This document shows positions 23,407 through 31,785 of a DNA stretch of 64,000 nucleotides, in pieces (the stretch's first letter is position 1; every line of letters starts with the position of its first letter). Source of the stretch: DATFEN01 sp035691285 (lineage in GTDB: Bacteria > Acidobacteriota > Vicinamibacteria > Fen-336). The notes below the pieces were generated by a model. It ran no database searches, was not told where the DNA came from, and saw nothing but the letters and a program-made list of their open reading frames with translations. The stretch lies in the NCBI GenBank assembly GCA_035691285.1, contig DASSJI010000003.1:1-64000 (forward strand). Reading direction: 5' to 3'. Position numbers and translations under genes: made by a program.

Positions 23407-24090
23407 ATGAGAAAGACGTACCTGCCCATCCTGATCCTGACCCTCGCCGCTCCTCTGGCGCCTGCCCAGGAGACGGCGGCGCCTGCGGCCAAGCCCGAGA
23501 GGGGTCCCCGCCTGGCCGTGATCAACATGGAGCGCATCTACGCGGAAAGCCTGCTCGGCAAGAGCTACGCGAAGCGGCTCGAGGAGCTCAAGAACGAGAT
23601 CGACGCCGAGGGCCAGAAGAAGCAGGCCGATCTCAACAAGATCGACGCCGCCATCAAGGCGCTCCAGGAGGAGCTCGAGAAGCAGGGCGGCGTCATGTCC
23701 CCGGAGGCCGTCGAGAAGAAGACCGCCGAGCTGAAGAAGAAGCAGCGCGACCGCCAGGCCTTCGTCGAGGACGGCCAGGGGGAGATCCAGCGCATGCGCG
23801 AGCGGGCCCAGCAGCAGGCCCAGGCGTACGAGAACGAGTTCGGCGTGAAGATCCGTCCGCACATCGAGGCGGTTGTGAAGGAGAAGTCGATCGACATCCT
23901 CCTCGACAGCCGGGTCGTCGTGAGCGCGACGAAGGAGACGGACGTCTCCCTCGACGTGATCAACCGCTCGAACGACGCCGAGAAGGCGGCGAAGCCCGCG
24001 GCGGCCGCAGCGCCGCCCAAGCCGGCCGCGCCGGCCGCGCCCGCCCCGGCCGCCCCCACTCCCGCGCCGACTCCGACGCCGAACCCGTAG
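23407..24090 (+). CDS. Periplasmic chaperone, OmpH/Skp family
   Basis: 227 residues. A signal peptide (to about residue 22, PLAPAQE) precedes a long coiled-coil body (about 50-150: KRLEELKNEIDAEGQKK and following heptads), as in the tentacles of Skp. The C-terminal ~40 residues are Ala/Pro/Lys-rich low complexity, longer than in E. coli Skp. It keeps unfolded outer-membrane proteins soluble on the way to BamA, encoded 9 bases upstream. ATG has GGAGAAG nearby. Confidence 0.88.
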   Translation: MRKTYLPILILTLAAPLAPAQETAAPAAKPERGPRLAVINMERIYAESLLGKSYAKRLEELKNEIDAEGQKKQADLNKIDAAIKALQEELEKQGGVMSPEAVEKKTAELKKKQRDRQAFVEDGQGEIQRMRERAQQQAQAYENEFGVKIRPHIEAVVKEKSIDILLDSRVVVSATKETDVSLDVINRSNDAEKAAKPAAAAAPPKPAAPAAPAPAAPTPAPTPTPNP

Positions 24091-24163
24091 GCGCCGATCC
24101 GAGGCCCGAGGCCCCGAGCGGGCGACCGCCCGGGGCCCGGCCCGGGAGCCGCGCAAGAGCCGA

Positions 24164-25417
24164 ATGATCGACATCGGCCGCCTGGTCCAGCAGATACCGA
24201 CGCACTACCCGTTCGTGCTCCTCGACCGCGTCGTGGAGCACGACCGGTCGCGGGGGCTCGTCGCCGTCAAGGCCGTGACCGGCTCCGAGGACTTCTTCGA
24301 GGGGCACTTTCCCGGCGCGCCGGTCAGGCCCGGCGTCCTGATCATGGAGTGCCTGGCTCAGGCGGCCGGCGTCTGGCTCCTCGACAAGGCAGGGGACCCG
24401 CGGCGCCTGGAGGTCGTGGTCGTGGGCATCGACGACGCGAAGTTCCGCCGCCCGGTCGTGCCCGGGGACCTGCTGCGCCTCGAGGTGGGCCTGCTGCACC
24501 GCCGCGGCGACCTGTGCCGCTTCGAGGGCGTCGTCCGCGTGGCTGACAGCCGCGTGGCCGAGGCCCGCCTGCTGCTGCAGGTGCGAGAGAGCCCGGCGGC
24601 CCTCGTGGACGCCACGGCGCGCGTCGCCCCAGGCGCGGTGCTGGGCAAAGGAGTGCGGATCGGTCCTTACGCGGTCGTGGGGCCCGAGGTTCGCATCGGG
24701 GCCCGCAGCGTGATCGACGCTCACGCCGTGATCGAGGGCGACACGGAGCTGGGCGAGGACAACCGCGTCTTCTCGTTTGCATCGGTGGGCCGCGTGCCCC
24801 AGGACCTGAAGTTCCGGGGCGAGCACTCCGTCCTCAGGATCGGGCACCGCAACGTCGTCCGCGAGTGCGTCACCATCCACGTGGGCACCCGTGGCGGCGG
24901 AGGGATCACGTCCATCGGCGACGACAACCTGCTGATGGCCTACGCCCACGTCGCCCACGATTGCAGGGTCGGGAACCACACGATCCTCGCCAACGGCGCG
25001 ACGCTCGCGGGACACGTCGTGGTCGAGGACCACGCGACGGTGGGAGCCTACTCGGGCATCCACCAGTTCTGCCGCGTCGGCCGGCACTCCTTCGTGGGCG
25101 GGTTCACGGTCGCCACCAAGGACGTCCTGCCCTTCTCGAAGACCGTGGGGAACCGGGCCTGCATCTATGGGCTGAACGTCGTGGGCCTGCGGCGGCGTGG
25201 CTTCTCCCCGGAGACGATCGCCGCGCTTCGTCAGGCCTACCGGACGCTTCTGCAGAGCCGTCTCAACACCTCCGAGGCCGTGCGGCACCTCGAGGCGGAG
25301 GGCGCCGCCGCCGTGCCCGAGGTCCGCACGCTCGTGGAGTTCATCCGCACGTCGAGGCGCGGCGTGGTGCTGAGGCGCCGCGGGCGCCTCGCCGACGACG
25401 AGGGCGAGGAGGAGTAG
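24164..25417 (+). CDS. Fused FabZ-LpxA: hydroxyacyl-ACP dehydratase plus UDP-GlcNAc acyltransferase
   Basis: 417 residues, the sum of the two usual proteins. Residues 1-~145 are FabZ: THYPFVLLDRV with His14, and the hot-dog helix FPGAPVRPGVLIMECLAQAAG with Glu62. From about 148 the chain is LpxA: hexapeptide repeats, AYAHVAHDCRVG with catalytic His265, HQFCRVG, and the C-terminal NVVGLRRRGFSPETI helix bundle. The first part dehydrates 3-hydroxyacyl-ACP. The second transfers a 3-hydroxyacyl chain from ACP to UDP-sugar as the first lipid A step. Both compete for the same ACP substrate, so fusion is striking. The frame is continuous, with no stop or start between domains. lpxI follows. Confidence 0.92.
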   Translation: MIDIGRLVQQIPTHYPFVLLDRVVEHDRSRGLVAVKAVTGSEDFFEGHFPGAPVRPGVLIMECLAQAAGVWLLDKAGDPRRLEVVVVGIDDAKFRRPVVPGDLLRLEVGLLHRRGDLCRFEGVVRVADSRVAEARLLLQVRESPAALVDATARVAPGAVLGKGVRIGPYAVVGPEVRIGARSVIDAHAVIEGDTELGEDNRVFSFASVGRVPQDLKFRGEHSVLRIGHRNVVRECVTIHVGTRGGGGITSIGDDNLLMAYAHVAHDCRVGNHTILANGATLAGHVVVEDHATVGAYSGIHQFCRVGRHSFVGGFTVATKDVLPFSKTVGNRACIYGLNVVGLRRRGFSPETIAALRQAYRTLLQSRLNTSEAVRHLEAEGAAAVPEVRTLVEFIRTSRRGVVLRRRGRLADDEGEEE

Positions 25418-25422
25418 CGCGC

Positions 25423-26232
25423 GTGGCCGGGCCGCTCGGCATCATCGCCGGCAACGGGCGCTTCCCCTTCCTGGTGGCCGCGGCGGCGCGCCGGGCCGGG
25501 CGGCGCGTGGTGGTGGCGGCGATCAAGGAGGAGGCGGCGCCCGAGATCGCACAGGCCGGCGACGAGGTCCACTGGCTGGGTCTCGGCCAGCTCGGCCGCT
25601 GCATCGAGGTGCTGCAGGCGGCCGGGGTGGCGGAGGCCGTCATGGCCGGCCAGGTCAAGCACCGCCAGATCTTCTCGGACGTCGTGCCCGACCTGAAGCT
25701 CATGGGGGTGCTGGCGAGACTGGCCTTCAAGAACACGGACAGCCTGATCGGGGGCGTGGCCGATGCGCTGGAGCGCGAGGGCATCCGCCTGCTCCCGTCG
25801 GTCGCGCTGCTCGAGGACCAGCTGGCGACGGCGGGCTCGATGACCCGCCGGCGGCCCGGCGTCGAAGAGGCGAAGGACGTCGAGTACGGGGCGAAGGCAG
25901 CCCGAGGTCTCGCGGCCCTGGACCTCGGGCAGACGGTGGTCGTCAAGGACCGCGCCGCCGTCGCGCTCGAGGCCATGGAAGGGACCGACGAGACGATCCG
26001 GCGAGCGGGCCGCATCGCGGGGCCGGGCTGCAGCGTCGTGAAGGTGGCCAAGCCGAGGCAGGACCTGCGCTTCGACGTGCCGGTCGTCGGCCGAGGGACC
26101 GTCGCCGCGATGCTCGAGGCCGGCGCGCGCGTACTGGCGGTCGACGCCGGCAAGACGCTCGTGATCGACCGGGCCGAGGTGGTTCGGGAAGCCGATGCGG
26201 CGGGCATCGCCCTCGTCGGTCTCGTGGCGTGA
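25423..26232 (+). CDS. lpxI: UDP-2,3-diacylglucosamine pyrophosphatase LpxI
   Basis: 269 residues from GTG. LpxI (DUF1009) removes UMP from UDP-2,3-diacylglucosamine to give lipid X and replaces LpxH in many lineages. Family features: N-terminal LGIIAGNGRFPFLVA, GQLGRCIEVLQ, and the C-terminal domain with DLRFDVPVVGRGTV and AGKTLVIDR. It lies five bases after fabZ-lpxA and overlaps the oxidoreductase start by GTGA, consistent with a lipid A operon. Confidence 0.9.
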   Translation: MAGPLGIIAGNGRFPFLVAAAARRAGRRVVVAAIKEEAAPEIAQAGDEVHWLGLGQLGRCIEVLQAAGVAEAVMAGQVKHRQIFSDVVPDLKLMGVLARLAFKNTDSLIGGVADALEREGIRLLPSVALLEDQLATAGSMTRRRPGVEEAKDVEYGAKAARGLAALDLGQTVVVKDRAAVALEAMEGTDETIRRAGRIAGPGCSVVKVAKPRQDLRFDVPVVGRGTVAAMLEAGARVLAVDAGKTLVIDRAEVVREADAAGIALVGLVA

Positions 26233-27164
26233 GCGAGGTCCGGACGGCCGTGGTCGGCGTCGGCGCACTCGGGCAGCACCACGCCCGCGTCTTTGCGTCG
26301 CTTCCGGGCTGCCGCCTGGGCGGCGTGTACGACGTCGATCCCCGGCGGGCCAAGGAAGTCGCAGACCGGCACGGCGCGCCGGTGCTCGAGCGGCTGCGCG
26401 ACGTGATCGGAGCCGCGGACGCGGTCTCGGTCGCCGTCCCGACCGTGGATCACCACCGGGTCGCCCGGGCCCTCCTCGAGGCGGGCAAGGACGTCCTCGT
26501 CGAGAAGCCCATCGCAACCACGCTGGAGGAGGCCGACGACCTGATCCGCGTGGCCGGCGGGCGGCGCGCGGTCCTGCAAATCGGCCACATCGAGCGCTTC
26601 AACCCGGCGACCGACGTGCTGCGCGCCGCGACCCGGGATCCTCGGTTCATCGAGGTACACCGCCTCGGGTCCTTCTCGGCGCGCAGCCTCGACATCGACG
26701 TCGTGCTCGACCTGATGATCCACGATCTCGACATCGTGCTGGCCCTGGACGGCTCGGAGCCCCTTCAGGTGGACGCGGTCGGCGTGCCCGTCCTCACTCC
26801 GCGCGTGGACATCGCCAACGTTCGCCTCCGCTTCCGATCGGGCCTCATCGCGAACCTTACCGCCAGCCGCGTCTCGGCGGAGAAGGTGCGGAAGTTCCGG
26901 GTCTTCTTCCCGCGGACCTACATCTCCGTGGACTTCGCCGCCCAGGAGACCCAGGTCTATCGGCTCGTGGCAGGGCCGGGCGGTGCTCCGGACATCGCCG
27001 TGGAGCGGACGGCCGCCCCCGGCGAGGAGCCCCTGAAGCGACAGCTCGCCGCCTTCCTCGACGCGGTCCGGACGAGAGGCGCTCCGGTCGTGTCGGGCCT
27101 GGACGGCCGTCGGGCCCTGGCCCTGGCTCAAACGATTCTGGTTAGAATGAACTCGACGGCCTGA
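26229..27164 (+). CDS. Gfo/Idh/MocA-family oxidoreductase in the lipid A cluster
   Basis: 311 residues. The N-terminal Rossmann domain is AVVGVGALGQHHARVFASL, VEKPIA is the family's catalytic-lysine motif, and the C-terminal domain includes GHIERFNPA and LMIHDLDIVLAL. These enzymes oxidise or reduce sugar hydroxyls with NAD(P). Its coupling to lpxI and fabZ-lpxA is reminiscent of GnnA of Acidithiobacillus and Leptospira, which oxidises the 3-OH of UDP-GlcNAc for amide-linked lipid A. The partner aminotransferase GnnB is not present here, so that role is only a hypothesis. Confidence 0.82.
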   Translation: MSEVRTAVVGVGALGQHHARVFASLPGCRLGGVYDVDPRRAKEVADRHGAPVLERLRDVIGAADAVSVAVPTVDHHRVARALLEAGKDVLVEKPIATTLEEADDLIRVAGGRRAVLQIGHIERFNPATDVLRAATRDPRFIEVHRLGSFSARSLDIDVVLDLMIHDLDIVLALDGSEPLQVDAVGVPVLTPRVDIANVRLRFRSGLIANLTASRVSAEKVRKFRVFFPRTYISVDFAAQETQVYRLVAGPGGAPDIAVERTAAPGEEPLKRQLAAFLDAVRTRGAPVVSGLDGRRALALAQTILVRMNSTA

Positions 27165-27290
27165 CGGGCGGGAATCGTCTATATGTGGCACCATAACCTG
27201 AGGCACCCCCAGTGCTAGGGTGAATGGTTGGACAGGGCCGTCGGGCCTGTGGTAGGCTTTGCGGCTCTGGTCCCACGAGGTGGACCGGTA
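27165..27290 (+). promoter_or_regulatory. Structured leader before the TonB-like gene
   Basis: 126 non-coding bases. Two hairpins can be drawn: 27232-27250 (ACAGG-CC with GG-CCTGT, one bulge) and 27269-27286 (GGTCC-AC with GTGGACC, one bulge, GAG loop). The second contains the likely Shine-Dalgarno GAGGTGG, so it could hide the ribosome site. A TAGAAT hexamer lies upstream at 27143-27148. No known riboswitch class is recognised. Confidence 0.35.
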
Positions 27291-28220
27291 GTGGAGAGGA
27301 TCGATACCCGCCAGGGCTTCCTGATCTCGGCCCTGGTACACCTCGGCATCATCATGGTGGTTGCCAGCCGGCCGGCCACGGCCACGAAGTCCGCTGCCGA
27401 GACCCCGGCGGAGCCCCTCCGGGTTGCCCAGCGCGTCTTCCTCCCCCCGCCAGAGGTCCTGAGGCGCCTCGCCCCGATTCCGCCGCGACCGGCTCCTGCT
27501 CCCCGCCCTCCGGCTCCGCTGCCGCCCTCGGCGAGGGACCGGATCAGCATCGGCCCGCCCGTGCAGGCTCGCCAGAAGGGTCCGCTGATCCTGCGGCGCG
27601 ACGAGGATCTCACCCAGGTTCCCAAGGGACGGCCGGACGCGGTCCCACAGGCCGCCACCCCACCGCCGCCTGCGGCAACGCCCGAGCCAGCTCGTTCCGC
27701 CGGCGTGACGACACCCGGGAGTCCCGGCCTGAGGCTGCCGCCGGGTCTCGGCAACCAGCCCAAGGGATCGGAGGGCGACCTCGGAAAGCCCGGGGCGAGC
27801 CGCCCCTCGATCGCCGGATCGCTTCGGAACTTCGAGCAGCGCCTGCAGCAGGCCACGGGTCCGCTGGGGCTCGATTCCGGCACGGGGCAGAGGATCGCGG
27901 GCCTCTTCTTCGATCCCCAGGGCGCGGACTTCACCGTCTGGGTCAACCACTTCCGCGTCGAGGTCTACAACAACTGGATCATGCCGCAGCCGGCGCAGCT
28001 CGGAGTCAAGGGCCACGTCGACATCACGTTCACGGTCGATCGCGCCGGAAGCATGACCGACGTCAGGATCCTCAAGTCCTCCGGAACGCCCGCCCTCGAT
28101 CGCGCCGCGCAGCACGCCCTGGTCAGTGCGCGTCTGCTGCCGCTGCCCAGCGACTTCGCGCCGGCGACGCTCACCATACAGGTCAGCTTCTTCTACAACG
28201 AAGGGCCCACCGGGTCTTGA
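27291..28220 (+). CDS. TonB family (energy-transducer C-terminal domain) protein
   Basis: 309 residues from GTG 27291, preceded by GAGGTGG. A longer TTG start at 27228 would use AT-rich third positions unlike the rest of the gene. One N-terminal helix (FLISALVHLGIIMVVASRP, about 8-26) precedes a long proline-rich region (to about 185) and a TonB/TolA-like C-terminal domain with VEVYNNWIMP and GHVDITFTVDRAGSMTDVRI. It would link inner-membrane energy to an outer-membrane receptor, but no exbB, exbD or receptor gene is adjacent. Such orphan TonBs often serve unknown partners. Confidence 0.8.
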   Translation: MERIDTRQGFLISALVHLGIIMVVASRPATATKSAAETPAEPLRVAQRVFLPPPEVLRRLAPIPPRPAPAPRPPAPLPPSARDRISIGPPVQARQKGPLILRRDEDLTQVPKGRPDAVPQAATPPPPAATPEPARSAGVTTPGSPGLRLPPGLGNQPKGSEGDLGKPGASRPSIAGSLRNFEQRLQQATGPLGLDSGTGQRIAGLFFDPQGADFTVWVNHFRVEVYNNWIMPQPAQLGVKGHVDITFTVDRAGSMTDVRILKSSGTPALDRAAQHALVSARLLPLPSDFAPATLTIQVSFFYNEGPTGS

Positions 28221-30457
28221 GGGCCCACCGGTTGAGGGACCGGCCCGCAGCGACGTTCGTCGCCGCGGTCGCGGCGACGCTCGCGCTGGTCGTGAGCTGT
28301 CGCACCGTGCCCAAGCGCCCCGTGGCCGCGGCGCCCGCCGCGTTCGCCCCCGAGGCCGAGCTGATGCAGCCCGTGATCCGCGTGGCGGTGGCGACCGACG
28401 CATCCCGGGTGTCGATCGGCGCGGAGTCTGGGATCCGCGTCCTCGTGCGGACCCTCGACGCGGCGCCGGGTCGGCTCGAGCTGCCGATCGCGACGTTCCG
28501 GAGGAGCGGCGCCGCCACGGCGGCGTCCCACCTCTTCCGCGTCCAGGTGGCCAGCCTGGCCGACGAGCGCATGGCCCGGGAGATGGCGGACCGCGCCCGC
28601 GCGGCCTCGCGCGAGGCGGCGACCGTGGCGTGGAACGAGGCGACGCAGACGTTCCAGGTGCGGGCCGGAGCCTTCGACAGCCGCGAGGGCGCAAGCGGAC
28701 TCGCCCGACGGCTCGGCGAGAGCGGGTTCGCAGGCGCCTGGGTCGTCGAGGAGGTGCGCGCCGCGGCGGGGGCGGGGATCACACTGCTGGAGAACCGCGA
28801 GGAGATGGCCTTCGCGACGATCGTTCCGGCGAAGCCCGGCGAGGCGCTCACCGTCGACTCGGTGCCCTATCGCGGCTTCCTCGAGATCCGGCCTGGCGAC
28901 GGCGCGGCGCTCACGGTGGTCAACGTCGTCCACATGGAGGACTACCTCAAGGGCGTCGTCCCCAACGAGCTGTCCCCGGCAGCGTTCCCGCAGCTCGAGG
29001 CGCTGAAGGCGCAGGCCGTCGCGGCTCGCACCTACGCGATCCGCAACAAGGGGCAGTTCGAGGCGAAGGGCTACGACCTGTGCGCCACGCCGGCCTGCCA
29101 GGTCTATCGCGGGAAGTCCACCGAGAGCCCGCTCTCGGACCGCGCGGTGGACGAGACGCGCGGCCTCGTGGCCGAATGGCAAGACCTGCCCATCGACGCG
29201 CTCTACACCTCGACCTGCGGCGGGCACACCGAGGACGGCTCGAACATGTTCGAGGGCGACGGCGAGCCCTACCTCAAGGGCGTGATCTGCGCCCCGGAGC
29301 GCAAGGCGTCCGGGGAGATCCGCACCACGGCGCCGACCCGCGCCATCGGCGACGAGGAGGGCCTGAGCCGCGACGTCGCGCTGCTGGTCGCGCTCGACGT
29401 GGTCGACGGCAAGGCCTATTCGGTGGCGGGGGTGAAGGGCGGCGCGACCGAAGGAGACCTCCGGGACTGGACCGCGCGGCTTCTCGAGGCGTTGCGCCGC
29501 AAGGGGTGCGACAGCGCCGCGGCCGACGGAGTGTCCCGCCGCGCAGCGTTCTTCCAGCACCTGGTCACGTCGCTGTGCTGGGAGGAGCGCGGCCGGCGGC
29601 TCCTGGCGCCCGAGGACGAGAGCTTCCTGCTCCGGCTCGAGGACGCCGAGACGCTGAGGACGCCCGCCGAGCGCCTGGCCGCGGCAGTGCTGCTCCAGGA
29701 GGGCGTGATCTCGCCCTTCTCCGACAACACGTTGCGGGGCGACGATCCCGTCACGCGTACGCAGGCGTTGCGCGCGCTGGCGCGCGTGGCGGAGAAAGCG
29801 GGGGCGCCGGGCCTGGTGCGGGCCGAGGTGGACGCCGTCGGCCCGGAGGGGCTGCGCGTCCGCACGGCGGATGGCGGAACCGAGTCCATGCGCCTCGACC
29901 CGGCGGTTCGTCTGTTCCGCTCCCTGGACGGCAGCCGCGCCGCCGTGTCGGAGCTGCAGCTCGTCGGGGGAGACAAGGTGGGCTACGTGCTCCACGCCGG
30001 CGGGGTGGCGTTCCTCGAAGCGGAGCAGAGCCGCCTGGGCGCCGCCGCGGACCGCAGCTCACGGTACTACCGCTGGGAAGTCCGCCTCACCCCCGCCGAG
30101 GTCGAGAAGGCGCTGGCCCGCTACGGCTCCGTGGGCCGCGTGCGCGACGTGGCGATCCGCAGGAACGGCGTCTCGGGGCGTGTCGTCGAGCTGGTCGTGC
30201 TCGGCACGAGCGGGGAAATGCTGCTGAAGGGCCTGAAGATCCGATGGGCCCTGGGCCTGCGGGAGAACCTGTTCGTCGTGGATCGCGAGCGCGATCCCAA
30301 GGGCGGCGTGGCGCGCTTCGTCTTCACCGGCAAGGGTTGGGGCCACGGCGTCGGCCTGTGCCAGGTGGGCGCCTACGGCATGGCCCAGGCGGGCGCAACC
30401 TACGACCAGATCGTCCGACACTACTACTCCGGCGTGGAGATCTCCAGGGCGTATTGA
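28217..30457 (+). CDS. SpoIID/LytB-domain lipoprotein with a SPOR domain
   Basis: 746 residues. The TTG start overlaps the TonB-like stop (TTGA). A lipobox-like LVVSC near residue 27 suggests lipidation. A SPOR module (about 106-180, LFRVQVASLADERMA) should bind denuded septal glycan. The SpoIID lytic transglycosylase domain follows: MEDYLKGVVPNE at 240, EALKAQAVAARTYA and STCGGHTEDG at about 332, then an insertion of roughly 330 residues before the domain resumes with GWGHGVGLCQVGAYGMA at about 707. SpoIID cleaves peptidoglycan. In a non-sporulating diderm it is likely a cell-division or wall-remodelling enzyme (inference). Confidence 0.85.
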   Translation: MRAHRLRDRPAATFVAAVAATLALVVSCRTVPKRPVAAAPAAFAPEAELMQPVIRVAVATDASRVSIGAESGIRVLVRTLDAAPGRLELPIATFRRSGAATAASHLFRVQVASLADERMAREMADRARAASREAATVAWNEATQTFQVRAGAFDSREGASGLARRLGESGFAGAWVVEEVRAAAGAGITLLENREEMAFATIVPAKPGEALTVDSVPYRGFLEIRPGDGAALTVVNVVHMEDYLKGVVPNELSPAAFPQLEALKAQAVAARTYAIRNKGQFEAKGYDLCATPACQVYRGKSTESPLSDRAVDETRGLVAEWQDLPIDALYTSTCGGHTEDGSNMFEGDGEPYLKGVICAPERKASGEIRTTAPTRAIGDEEGLSRDVALLVALDVVDGKAYSVAGVKGGATEGDLRDWTARLLEALRRKGCDSAAADGVSRRAAFFQHLVTSLCWEERGRRLLAPEDESFLLRLEDAETLRTPAERLAAAVLLQEGVISPFSDNTLRGDDPVTRTQALRALARVAEKAGAPGLVRAEVDAVGPEGLRVRTADGGTESMRLDPAVRLFRSLDGSRAAVSELQLVGGDKVGYVLHAGGVAFLEAEQSRLGAAADRSSRYYRWEVRLTPAEVEKALARYGSVGRVRDVAIRRNGVSGRVVELVVLGTSGEMLLKGLKIRWALGLRENLFVVDRERDPKGGVARFVFTGKGWGHGVGLCQVGAYGMAQAGATYDQIVRHYYSGVEISRAY

Positions 30458-30495
30458 GCGCAGGCACCCCCATCGCGGGCCGTCGGGAATCCTGC

Positions 30496-30501
30496 TAAAA
30501 T
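30496..30501 (+). promoter_or_regulatory. -10-like element TAAAAT for the DUF4388 gene
   Basis: TAAAATCC lies 20 bases before the ATG at 30522, in a 64-base gap after the SpoIID gene. No good -35 is seen. Confidence 0.4.
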
Positions 30502-30521
30502 CCTCGGCGACCTAGAGATCC

Positions 30522-31640
30522 ATGGCCACGACGCTGCCGAAGGCCTTCGAGGGGTTCGCCGTCCCGGGGGGACTCAGGGGACAGCTCGCGCAGCTCCCGC
30601 TGCCCGACATCCTCCAATGGCTCAGGACCTCCGCCTCCACTGGCGTCCTGACCCTCGTCTCGGGAGGCGCGCGCAAGGCGCTCTACGTCAAGCAGGGCCG
30701 GGTCGTGTTCGCGTCCAGCAACCTGCCGAACGACCGGCTCGGAGAGATCCTGATCCGCGAGGGCAAGATCACCGTCGAGGAATACGACCTCTCGATCCGC
30801 GCCATCTCCAAGGGGAAGCGCCAGGGGAAGGCCCTCGTCGAGCTGGGCGCGCTGTCGCCCAAGGACCTCTGGGAGGGCATCCAGTTCCAGGTCCGAGAGA
30901 TCGTCTTCAGCGTCTTCCAGTGGGAGGACGGGCAGTTCCACTTCGAGGAGTCGAACCTCCCCGAGAAGGAGCGCATCACCGTGGACGTGGACATCCTGGA
31001 CTTGATCCTCGCGGGGATCCGCCGCATCGACGCGAACGGCCCGGTGCAGGCGCGCTACCCCAAGAGCGACGTGCTGCTGGAGCGCCTGGCCAGCGACGGA
31101 CAGCTTCCCCTCGAGCCCTACGAAGGCCACGTGCTGAACCTCGTCGACAGCGAGCGCAGCGTGCTCGAGATCTGCCGCGAGAGCGAGATCGGCGACAACG
31201 AGACCCTGAAGGTACTCTACGCGCTCCTGTGCGCCGGCGTGCTGCGGGCCAAGGGGAAGAAGGTCCACGCCCTCGACCAGGACTTCATCCCCGAGGATTC
31301 CGTCCACACGGTGCTCTCGAGCTTCAACCAGATGTACTCCTACATCTTCCGATACATGGTGCGCGAGGTCGGGCCCATCGCCGAGAACGTCCTCGAGAAA
31401 TACCTGGGCGGGCTCCGGGAGACGCGCAAGGACGTGTTCGGCAGCGTCAGGCTGCAGAAGGACGGATCCCTCGACGCGGCCATTCTCGAGAAGAACCTGA
31501 ACCGATTCCCCGAGGAGCAGCGCCGCAGCCTGCTCGTGGACGGGCTCAACGAGCTGCTCTACGCGGAGCTCCTCGCCGTGAAGCGCACCCTCGGCGCGGA
31601 ACACGAGGCCACGATCATCAAGGCCCTGCGCGACCGCTGA
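30522..31640 (+). CDS. DUF4388 (PATAN)-domain protein
   Basis: 372 residues. The N-terminal part (about 18-110) matches DUF4388/PATAN: LRGQLAQLPLPDILQWLRTS, then STGVLTLVSGGARKALYVKQGRVVFASSN and RLGEILIREGKIT. The middle is a second module with LPLEPYEGHVLNLVDSERSVLEIC, and the end is helical. These domains occur with GAF, response-regulator and gliding/polarity proteins and are thought to mediate protein contacts in signalling. No catalytic motif is present. The gene is followed directly by repeat copy 2. Confidence 0.8.
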   Translation: MATTLPKAFEGFAVPGGLRGQLAQLPLPDILQWLRTSASTGVLTLVSGGARKALYVKQGRVVFASSNLPNDRLGEILIREGKITVEEYDLSIRAISKGKRQGKALVELGALSPKDLWEGIQFQVREIVFSVFQWEDGQFHFEESNLPEKERITVDVDILDLILAGIRRIDANGPVQARYPKSDVLLERLASDGQLPLEPYEGHVLNLVDSERSVLEICRESEIGDNETLKVLYALLCAGVLRAKGKKVHALDQDFIPEDSVHTVLSSFNQMYSYIFRYMVREVGPIAENVLEKYLGGLRETRKDVFGSVRLQKDGSLDAAILEKNLNRFPEEQRRSLLVDGLNELLYAELLAVKRTLGAEHEATIIKALRDR

Positions 31641-31647
31641 CGGCCGA

Positions 31648-31774
31648 CGGCCAGGACGACCACGGAGTACACGGAGAGGCCCGGAGAGGTCACAGAGCAA
31701 CTGGGATGCCGACAGCACTCCTCTCTCTGTGTCTCCGAGCCCTCTCTGTGCTCTCGGTGGTTTTCCGGACCGTG
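31648..31774 (+). repeat. Dispersed imperfect inverted repeat, copy 2
   Basis: The best-preserved copy. The 5' arm (31648-31697) has CCACGGAG, ACACGGAG and TCACAGAG words. The 3' arm (about 31720-31763) is its imperfect complement, CTCTGTGTCTCCGAG then CTCTGTGCTCTCGGTGG, about 80% matching over 40 bases. The end TTTTCCGGACC is shared with copy 3. It sits 7 bases after the DUF4388 stop and could fold as one long hairpin. Confidence 0.75.
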
Positions 31775-31785
31775 GGTGGTTTGTG

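Noticed and set aside
27228..27290. TTG 27228 as the start of the TonB-like protein
   Set aside because: Codons here have many A/T third positions, unlike the gene proper, and GTG 27291 has a better ribosome site.
28217..30457. SpoIID and SpoIVB-like proteins as evidence of sporulation
   Set aside because: Both families occur in non-sporulating diderms, and no other sporulation gene is present.
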